Shown here one piece after another: positions 32,172-36,874 of a stretch of DNA of 36,874 nt (position 1 is the first letter of the stretch; every line of letters starts with the position of its first letter). Under the pieces are notes generated by a model, which worked only from the letters and a program-made list of their open reading frames with translations, made no database searches and was not told where the DNA came from. The position numbers and the translations under genes are program-made. Location: contig CAZZBW010000011.1 in NCBI GenBank assembly GCA_964653045.1, positions 1 to 36,874 of the forward strand, in the 5' to 3' direction. The stretch comes from DAOOPX01 sp964653045 (lineage in GTDB: Bacteria; Patescibacteriota; Microgenomatia; UBA1400; PJMF01).

Positions 32172-32200
32172 TTGACATTGAAGAAGAAACAGAAGAGGAT
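32172..32200 (+). promoter_or_regulatory. Possible promoter of the 32233 gene
   Basis: TTGACA (32172-32177), 17 bases, GAGGAT (32195-32200). It is like the promoters of the 29778 and 32942 genes, but the ATACT/AGTAT palindrome is missing. Confidence 0.4.
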
Positions 32201-32232
32201 GTCGTAATTATCTTAATATTCCAAGTTTATCT

Positions 32233-32787
32233 ATGAGCAATTCATTCCTAGTTGAAACCGGCACTTACATTGTTGGCGATCAAGATCTTTTCAAAGTTCC
32301 TCAAGAATCTCCAAAGCCCGATAATGCTAAAGCTGAATATCGAGTTGCAGCGATAATGCTTGATGACCTTGTAGATTTGTATGAAATCGTCAGCAACCGT
32401 CCATGGTTAGTGAGTCAAGTGGGACCCGAATTAGTTGCTACAATTAATCATACAAAGTTGTTACTTAACGAACTCCAATCGATGCGACTCGAACCATACG
32501 TTGAGGCTGAAATAATTACTTTGGATTTATATTTATTTTTAGGGGTGAATGATAATAATCAACGTACTTACGTAAACTTAAAAGGCTTCCCTTCGCGACT
32601 CGCTGGTGAGTTTGTCGAGTATGTAAGACACAGTGGTCGCATAGTTGAAACTAATATAGATTTTTTTGACAGTAGAGTAAGGCCAGAGTTAATCAAAATC
32701 GGCGGTTTTGATTTAAAAAATGTTTTCTGCAACTTTGACAGAAATGATCCAAATTTGCCTCAAGCGATAGATCCTGACTGGAAATAA
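32233..32787 (+). CDS. Unknown protein, paralogue of the next gene
   Basis: 184 residues, soluble, no known motif. The C-terminal half AEIITLDLYLFLGVNDNNQR-TYVNLKGFPSRLAGEFVEYVRHSG aligns with ADVYIKVGVTQTGECVYVNLNKWPESTARIFIAFIRDN in the next gene (shared YVNL, later F-V/I-R pattern), so the two are diverged paralogues. The N-terminal half is helical. AT-rich, no Shine-Dalgarno. Confidence 0.7.
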   Translation: MSNSFLVETGTYIVGDQDLFKVPQESPKPDNAKAEYRVAAIMLDDLVDLYEIVSNRPWLVSQVGPELVATINHTKLLLNELQSMRLEPYVEAEIITLDLYLFLGVNDNNQRTYVNLKGFPSRLAGEFVEYVRHSGRIVETNIDFFDSRVRPELIKIGGFDLKNVFCNFDRNDPNLPQAIDPDWK

Positions 32788-32880
32788 CAATCCACATATT
32801 CTTCATATTCCATCAACTTGCCCCCCCCATCTTTCACCTTTTAAGAAAAATAGGGCGCTATTTTAATTTTCTGGGGGTGC
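32788..32880 (+). promoter_or_regulatory. C8 tract and nested hairpin between the paralogues
   Basis: An eight-C run (32821-32828) can pair with GGGGG (32873-32877) around an inner hairpin AAAATAG-GGCG-CTATTTT (32847-32864). The latter, followed by AATTTT, may serve as terminator of the 32233 gene. Confidence 0.4.
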
Positions 32881-32920
32881 TTGACAAAGAAAAAGTTGAA
32901 GCAGAGAATACTATCAGTAT
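32881..32920 (+). promoter_or_regulatory. Promoter with palindromic operator for the 32942 gene
   Basis: TTGACA (32881-32886), 17 bases, GAGAAT (32904-32909), overlapped by ATACT-ATC-AGTAT (32908-32920). Spacing from TTGACA to the palindrome is 27 bases, the same as at 29722. Confidence 0.6.
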
Positions 32921-32941
32921 CAAACAGGATCAAGGGAGATT

Positions 32942-33508
32942 ATGTCTATTGGAAACCTTACCGAGCAGGAGGAACCAGAAGTGCTTGCAAAAGCGTTTCT
33001 TTATTTTGCAGTACTAACTGATCAAAAAAGTTATGCTATTGGCATCGAAGCAGCCCAAGCATTATTGAAATTGCTGAGATTCGTCAAGGAAAACCCTCAG
33101 GCTGAACAACTTACATGTATATTTAACACCATTGCTCAACATCTAGAACGAATTATTGTTAGCTTTGAACCCACTCAGTCCACATCTGAAATAAAGCCTC
33201 CCGCTCAAGAAAAATCTCCAACAGATTGGCTTACAATTGATAGTTTATTAAATAACGGCATGGTTTCTGCTGATGTATATATCAAGGTGGGTGTGACACA
33301 AACTGGAGAGTGTGTGTATGTCAATCTAAATAAATGGCCCGAATCAACTGCTAGAATTTTTATTGCATTTATCAGAGATAATCCAGGAATTGCTGTTGAG
33401 GATATAAGAAAAAAGTTGCAATCAATTGAAGAAGATCTGCCGGCTGAAGCCAAGACCTGGTCATTCAAATTTGCACCGAAGCGAGTCATACCTACACTAG
33501 CTTTGTAA
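32942..33508 (+). CDS. Unknown protein, paralogue of the preceding gene
   Basis: 188 residues. Helical N-terminal half (VLAKAFLYFAVLTDQKSYAIGIEAAQALLKLL), a linker rich in P/T/S/E (about 78-100), and the C-terminal domain shared with the preceding gene. No signal peptide or membrane segment. AGGGAG lies close before the ATG (about six bases), a weak ribosome binding site. The 3' end overlaps the convergent gene by 17 bases. Not recognised as any known family. Confidence 0.7.
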   Translation: MSIGNLTEQEEPEVLAKAFLYFAVLTDQKSYAIGIEAAQALLKLLRFVKENPQAEQLTCIFNTIAQHLERIIVSFEPTQSTSEIKPPAQEKSPTDWLTIDSLLNNGMVSADVYIKVGVTQTGECVYVNLNKWPESTARIFIAFIRDNPGIAVEDIRKKLQSIEEDLPAEAKTWSFKFAPKRVIPTLAL

Positions 33509-33809
33509 ACTGATCAAAATACCTGATAAAGCTCTCTCCCATTGAGCGATACCGATTTTCAAATGCAAAAAAGTCAAACCAACATTCCCGCGCTCTGGTT
33601 AATTCCTTCAACCGCGCGGGGTGATTTCTAGCGGATTCAATACTCAACCACAGCAATTCGCTCGACCGAACAAACGCCTGCCAAGCCAGTTTTTCTTGAC
33701 CTTTTTTTCGCCACTTGATACTTCTACCTACCTCGCTACCGATATGTCCCATTTGCTCTGGAAAACTTAATTTGTCCCACTGACCGCTTGCAAGCAATTG
33801 GTGTTGCAT
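33492..33809 (-). CDS. Small helical protein of unknown function
   Basis: 105 residues from ATG 33809 (MQHQLLASGQWDKLSFPEQMGHIG); a TTG at 33824 is possible. It is all-helical, with a basic stretch SIKWRKKGQEKLAWQAF and WFDFFAFENRY near the end. The pattern recalls small conserved bacterial helical proteins, but I cannot name the family. It is last of three minus-strand genes (34214-35044, 33825-34178, then this one), closely packed. Confidence 0.65.
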   Translation of the reverse strand: MQHQLLASGQWDKLSFPEQMGHIGSEVGRSIKWRKKGQEKLAWQAFVRSSELLWLSIESARNHPARLKELTRARECWFDFFAFENRYRSMGESFIRYFDQFTKLV

Positions 33810-33824
33810 TGTTTTTGCTCGCAA

Positions 33825-34178
33825 CTATTTATTATTCATTACTAAACGGCTGACAACCTCACGGATTTTTTTCTGGACAGCCGCATCATCTACCCCACGC
33901 GTATGATTCCCATGCGACGGTCGCAAGTTGATCATTGAGTCAAACTCCAACCAATCTGGGTCACCAAAAAGATCGACGTACAAATTAATACCCCACAAAT
34001 TTTGCTGTTTTGAGCCTTGTTCTAATAACAGTTTTTCTTCGTCAGCATGTAACTCGCCATTAATTGCCATAATTCCTAGTTCCACGTCTACCACTGCTTT
34101 TACCATATCCCCAAAAACCTGCTGCGCTTCTGCCCGCGCCTGATTGATAGTAATAGGTTTATTGATAACTTTAATCAT
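33825..34178 (-). CDS. DUF5674-like protein
   Basis: 117 residues from ATG 34178 (MIKVINKPITINQARAEAQQVFGDMVKAVVDVELGIMAINGELHADEE). Features: VDVELGIMAINGELHADEEKLLLEQGS, NLWGINLY, EFDSMINLRPSHGNHTRGV, which together look like the DUF5674 family seen in CPR and cyanobacteria; the assignment is from memory and not searched. Function unknown. It precedes the small helical gene by 15 bases and follows the adenosyltransferase-like gene after 35 bases. Confidence 0.7.
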   Translation of the reverse strand: MIKVINKPITINQARAEAQQVFGDMVKAVVDVELGIMAINGELHADEEKLLLEQGSKQQNLWGINLYVDLFGDPDWLEFDSMINLRPSHGNHTRGVDDAAVQKKIREVVSRLVMNNK

Positions 34179-34213
34179 TTGATGAAGTATAGCATTGAGA
34201 TATTGCGATCGCC

Positions 34214-35044
34214 TCAAACCCGTTTGATCTCCACCTCTGTACCTCCCGCGGGATAATCAAACCGAACAGCGGCAGTTTTTTCGCTCATCTGATGGACACG
34301 CAGGAATAACTCGACAAACGGATCGTCGTACCCGCTTGAGCCGGCATTGACAGCTAACACACCGCGATCCACGGTAAACCCACCAGTGGCAATCACTCCC
34401 AACATGCTGACACCGTTACAGATCACTTGAACGCTCTGACCAATAGCGAACCCCATTTGATCCAAATCGGATTTCCGCATCGTCGTCTTGATATTGCCAA
34501 ACCCATCGGTCCATGCCACCAAGTTATGGGGAATTTCCAGAATTTCGTTGATGTTTAACTGCTTTTTCAAGTTCGAGTGATCGCCGTTGACAATTTGTGC
34601 CACCCGCTCTGGAAAAAAATCGCGAGAACGAAACTGCGAGCCTTTATCCGGGCAATCGATATCGCGAAGCTCTACAATGTCTTTTTTGACAAACCCAAAC
34701 GCATACTCACTCCAGACGTTGATAATTTCCACACCATTTTTTAATCGAGCGTACTTGATACCATGATCGATGTTCGATTTTTTCGCCTTAGCGCTACCTC
34801 TTCTAGGCGCGGCGTTACCATAAATCACCATTTTCCCCCGATGAGGAGCGTAAGCGTACTGAGCAGTCACAAAACCAATGGCCATCGTATCGAGTGGTGG
34901 CACCTCAGTCGGGTGAATCCGAACCGAGTGGGGTTCGCTGAGGTGATATTGAAGCCTATTGGTGATTTCTCCAAACTCCATCCCGCCGGCTTTGTAATCG
35001 CAAACTACATGTAATAGCGTCGCTGGAAATAATTCTTTATTCAT
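34214..35044 (-). CDS. SAM hydroxide adenosyltransferase-like protein (DUF62-type)
   Basis: 276 residues from ATG 35044 (MNKELFPATLLHVVCDYKAGG). The N-terminal half has the SAM-hydroxide-adenosyltransferase/chlorinase fold pattern: a strand ending in Asp (VVCDY), EFGEITNRLQYHL, TEVPPLDTMAIGFVTAQYAYAP, GKMVIYGNAAPR. The C-terminal half has the DGFGNIKTTM motif (family form DRFGNxxTN) and a closing beta region. Such enzymes split S-adenosylmethionine into adenosine and methionine. The sequence differs from the common DUF62 form (for example no clear VDPGVG), so substrate is uncertain. It shares a 24-base intergenic region with the divergent trigger-factor-like gene. Confidence 0.72.
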   Translation of the reverse strand: MNKELFPATLLHVVCDYKAGGMEFGEITNRLQYHLSEPHSVRIHPTEVPPLDTMAIGFVTAQYAYAPHRGKMVIYGNAAPRRGSAKAKKSNIDHGIKYARLKNGVEIINVWSEYAFGFVKKDIVELRDIDCPDKGSQFRSRDFFPERVAQIVNGDHSNLKKQLNINEILEIPHNLVAWTDGFGNIKTTMRKSDLDQMGFAIGQSVQVICNGVSMLGVIATGGFTVDRGVLAVNAGSSGYDDPFVELFLRVHQMSEKTAAVRFDYPAGGTEVEIKRV

Positions 35045-35068
35045 AATATGGGGTATAATACTCAACCT
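35045..35068. promoter_or_regulatory. 24-base divergent promoter, apparently leaderless both ways
   Basis: TATAAT (35054-35059) is nine bases before the plus-strand ATG (35069). On the minus strand the same symmetrical GTATAATAC gives TATTAT, about ten bases before the ATG at 35044. There is no room for a Shine-Dalgarno on either side. Confidence 0.55.
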
Positions 35069-35953
35069 ATGCCAATTCAGCAAGCCAAAAAAAACTCTTC
35101 CGAGTCGCCCATCATAGTCGATAGCACAACTCTTGAATTAAATATTGCTTGGAATAAAGTCGCTCCTATTTATAAAAAAACCGTTGCCAAATTAGCGAGC
35201 AAAATTAAACTTGATGGCTTTCGCCTGGGCAAAGCTCCCCTTCATTTGGCTAAAGCAAATCTTGACCAACAGTACTTAACCCAAGAAGTGCTCAACCAGT
35301 TGCTTCCTTCCATTTACGCTGATCTGATCAAAAAAAACAATCTTAAGCCCATTTCTGATCCTGAATTTGAACCCGTTCAACTGGATGAAGGAAAAGAGTG
35401 GCGCCTCAAAGTCAGGGTAGCTGAAAAACCCAGTGTTTCCATCAAAAATTATCGCGAAGTAGTCAAAAAGGCTAGGGCAGAGGCAAAAAAGACTTTAGCT
35501 GATCAAGCAAAAAATAAACAGCCAGAAAAGAAAGTGCCCACGCAAACTGAGGAAAATTCGATCATCCTGCAAACTATTTACCGCAACTTGGTCACCCAGT
35601 TTCGACCGCAAGTACCTGAATTGCTGCTTAAACAAGAAACCCGTTCTGAGCTGCAACACTTGGCTGAAAGGATCGAAAAATCCGGCATTTCCCTGGATAC
35701 ATTTTTGAGCAAAACCAATCAAAGTTTTGAGAAACTTTCTAACGATACGGCAATTGCGGTGTTGGGCAGAATTCAACTAAGATTTATTTTGGGAGAAGTT
35801 GCTCAGGAAGAAAAAATTGAAGTAAGTGAAGCAGAATTGCGGGCAGGTTTGCAAAACCAGCCCGCAGCTCATCGTGATCATCAACACTTAATCAGCGCTG
35901 TTCACGCACAACTGATGCAACAAAAAATTGCTGAGCACCTGCTTAAAATTTAG
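35069..35953 (+). CDS. tig: Trigger-factor-like chaperone without PPIase domain
   Basis: 294 residues (E. coli trigger factor has 432). The ribosome-binding domain signature GFRLGKAP (50-57, E. coli GFRKGKVP) follows IAWNKVAPIYKKTVAKLASKIKLDGF. After about residue 130 comes a Lys/Glu-rich linker (VVKKARAEAKKTLADQAKNKQPEKK), and then the helical C-terminal arms (TIYRNLVTQFRPQVPELLLKQE...GISLDTFLSKTNQSFEKL). The FKBP-type PPIase domain that sits between them in E. coli is missing. It should hold nascent chains at the exit tunnel. ATG at 35069 (MPIQQAKK) fits; a longer frame from 35048 overlaps the promoter. A 12-bp quasi-palindrome lies at 35838-35866. Confidence 0.82.
   Translation: MPIQQAKKNSSESPIIVDSTTLELNIAWNKVAPIYKKTVAKLASKIKLDGFRLGKAPLHLAKANLDQQYLTQEVLNQLLPSIYADLIKKNNLKPISDPEFEPVQLDEGKEWRLKVRVAEKPSVSIKNYREVVKKARAEAKKTLADQAKNKQPEKKVPTQTEENSIILQTIYRNLVTQFRPQVPELLLKQETRSELQHLAERIEKSGISLDTFLSKTNQSFEKLSNDTAIAVLGRIQLRFILGEVAQEEKIEVSEAELRAGLQNQPAAHRDHQHLISAVHAQLMQQKIAEHLLKI
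35838..35866 (+). repeat. Inverted repeat in the trigger-factor-like gene, 12 paired bases, one A-A mismatch
   Basis: TGCGGGC-A-GGTTT (35838-35850), GCA, AAACC-A-GCCCGCA (35854-35866). It encodes ELRAGLQNQPAA. A similar one-mismatch repeat is at 2847-2874 in clpB. Confidence 0.82.
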
Positions 35954-36119
35954 GCACTCATCCTCTGTACTCTAACTAGTTAATCTAGCATTAACCACCT
36001 CTTGCACTACCGCTTTTGCTTTGTATAATCAAACAAAATTAGACTGAGTATTGAAAATTAATTAATATTGTCCTATAATTAATGTATATCAATTAGTCTA
36101 ATTAAACCAAAATAGAGCA
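35954..36119 (+). promoter_or_regulatory. Promoter region of the 36120 gene
   Basis: Two good promoters: TTGCAC (36002-36007)-16-TATAAT (36024-36029), and TTGAAA (36051-36056)-17-TATAAT (36074-36079). An 8-bp inverted repeat, ATTAGACT (36038-36045) and AGTCTAAT (36095-36102), brackets the second one. No clear terminator for the trigger-factor gene is seen. Confidence 0.55.
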
Positions 36120-36758
36120 ATGACAGGACAAAACAACTTTACTACTCTCAGTTCCACTAAGCCTCAACACCAGGCCAGTAGCAATCCTTTTGCTCGTGCC
36201 CTAGCAGAGTCAGAAAAACAGTCTGCTGGTTCTGGCTCTGGTTCAGATCGGGTTCCCACCTCCAATGTCCCCTCAGAGGATCGATCTTCTCAAGAACAAA
36301 TTTTGAAAGAGCAGCAACAGCAAGCAGCCAAGGAACAACTCAGACGCCAATTTCATGATCGGGTAAATCCCGTTAATGCTAAAGACGTGTTCAACGCCCG
36401 CAAAGAGCAAGTTAAAAAAGAGATCGACCAGCTTCGTTATGAACTAAAAATGCTCAGCCAAGAAATTAAAAAATTTCATAAAGAAGTGGAAGTGACGCTG
36501 ATGGCCAACGTGGCTGACCCAGGTGTCGATGGCACCTACTTTCATAGTTTCTTCCAACAACTCCGTTACTGGATTATGCTGTTTCGCCAACAAATTCACA
36601 GTGCCCACACTTGGGCTACCCAGTTTTCATCCAAAAGCAAAAAGAAAAAGGCCCAAAAAATGGGGGCAGGTATTGTAATTGAAGGCTCTGATCACGAGCA
36701 AACCAAGAGTGTCTTCGATACCATGCACCACGAGCGCAGTAACGCTTACGGCGGGTAA
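36120..36758 (+). CDS. DUF5660-like protein
   Basis: 212 residues. N-terminal third is Ser/Gln/Gly-rich and probably disordered (SSTKPQHQASSNPFARALAESEKQSAGSG); the middle is a long coiled coil (about 60-125: EQILKEQQQQAAKEQLRRQFHDR, KEIDQLRYELKMLSQEIKKFHKEVEVTLM); then VADPGVDGTYFHSFFQQLRYWIMLFRQQIHSAHTWATQ, a basic patch KSKKKKAQK and the C-terminal IVIEGSDHEQTKSVFDTMHHERSNAYGG. The pattern resembles DUF5660, known mainly from Microgenomates; this is from memory, not searched. Function unknown. No Shine-Dalgarno at the ATG. Confidence 0.75.
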   Translation: MTGQNNFTTLSSTKPQHQASSNPFARALAESEKQSAGSGSGSDRVPTSNVPSEDRSSQEQILKEQQQQAAKEQLRRQFHDRVNPVNAKDVFNARKEQVKKEIDQLRYELKMLSQEIKKFHKEVEVTLMANVADPGVDGTYFHSFFQQLRYWIMLFRQQIHSAHTWATQFSSKSKKKKAQKMGAGIVIEGSDHEQTKSVFDTMHHERSNAYGG

Positions 36759-36807
36759 TTAAAACCTTCCTGATTCAATTTATCAGAAAAATTTCTTGGA
36801 AAACTTG

Positions 36808-36874
36808 TGAACTCGAGAGGACTCGAACCTCTGACCTCTTCGATGTCAACGAAGCGCTCTAACCAACTGAGCTA
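36808..36874 (-). tRNA. tRNA-Val (anticodon GAC), 5' acceptor strand cut off by the window end
   Basis: Minus strand: TA-GCTCAGTTGGTTAGAGC D-arm, anticodon arm CTTCG-TTGACAT-CGAAG with GAC, T-arm AGAGG-TTCGAGT-CCTCT, acceptor 3' strand CGAGTTC and discriminator A; CCA not encoded. The first seven acceptor bases lie outside the window. The last 22 bases are identical to a stretch of tRNA-Ile, which may be why the assembly stops here. Confidence 0.93.

Noticed and set aside
1410..35866. Amplification chimeras as the source of the inverted repeats
   Set aside because: Such chimeras give long inverted arms that break genes; these arms are 8-15 bp and keep frames and conserved residues.

Overview
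The window looks like a piece of a Candidate Phyla Radiation (Patescibacteria) genome, most likely a Microgenomates-type lineage. The grounds are family-level: small compact genes with overlapping ends, several families typical of these bacteria (a DUF5660-like C-terminal gene, a DUF5674-like gene, a four-helix-bundle 'S23-like' protein, FemAB-like and GT-C membrane proteins), a divergent 16S rRNA, and tRNAs without an encoded CCA. No sequence search was run, so the exact lineage is open. The sequence is a scaffold piece: it begins inside a 16S gene, carries a 10-N placeholder inside lon, and ends inside a tRNA-Val.

Layout. 1-870: 3' end of the 16S rRNA, hairpins and a terminator, with no 23S gene following. 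870-6444: protein quality control (clpB, then a tRNA-Ile with two damaged tandem copies, a GIY-YIG protein, then lon behind a CIRCE-like operator). 6457-16914: envelope/glycan block, with a PEGA/SH3 lipoprotein, four GT39-like membrane glycosyltransferases, an NAD-dependent epimerase, a HAD-like protein and a large polytopic protein. 17018-24171: FAD oxidoreductase and tRNA-Cys, triosephosphate isomerase, a UvrD/PcrA helicase, a FemAB-like protein, UMP kinase and a GAPDH. 24240-28281: four-helix protein, ComM, CAP-domain protein, UppP and a CmpX-like membrane protein. 28347-31457: RNase P RNA, miaA, an unknown gene and miaB. 31494-36758: MsrQ-like protein, two paralogous unknown proteins, a small minus-strand operon (SAM-hydroxide adenosyltransferase-like, DUF5674-like, unknown), a PPIase-less trigger factor and a DUF5660-like protein. 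36808-end: partial tRNA-Val(GAC).

How it fits together. Lon and ClpB with the trigger-factor-like protein form a protein-folding and proteolysis set. TpiA and GAPDH are glycolytic, and GAPDH carries an NADP-permissive signature. MiaA and MiaB are the two steps of ms2i6A37 tRNA modification. UppP, the GT-C enzymes, the epimerase and the PEGA lipoprotein point to surface polysaccharide or glycoprotein assembly.

Most striking signals. (1) At least twenty near-perfect inverted repeats with very short loops sit inside protein-coding genes, eight with arms of 12-15 bp, all different in sequence and often built from synonymous codons in conserved motifs. (2) Many genes have a -10 box 6-11 nt before the start codon and no Shine-Dalgarno, which implies leaderless mRNAs, while a few genes (gap, pyrH, the four-helix gene) have strong Shine-Dalgarnos. 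(3) Two genes start 1-3 nt after a tRNA. (4) A CIRCE-like operator covers the lon promoter. (5) A family of unknown proteins shares a promoter/operator cassette.
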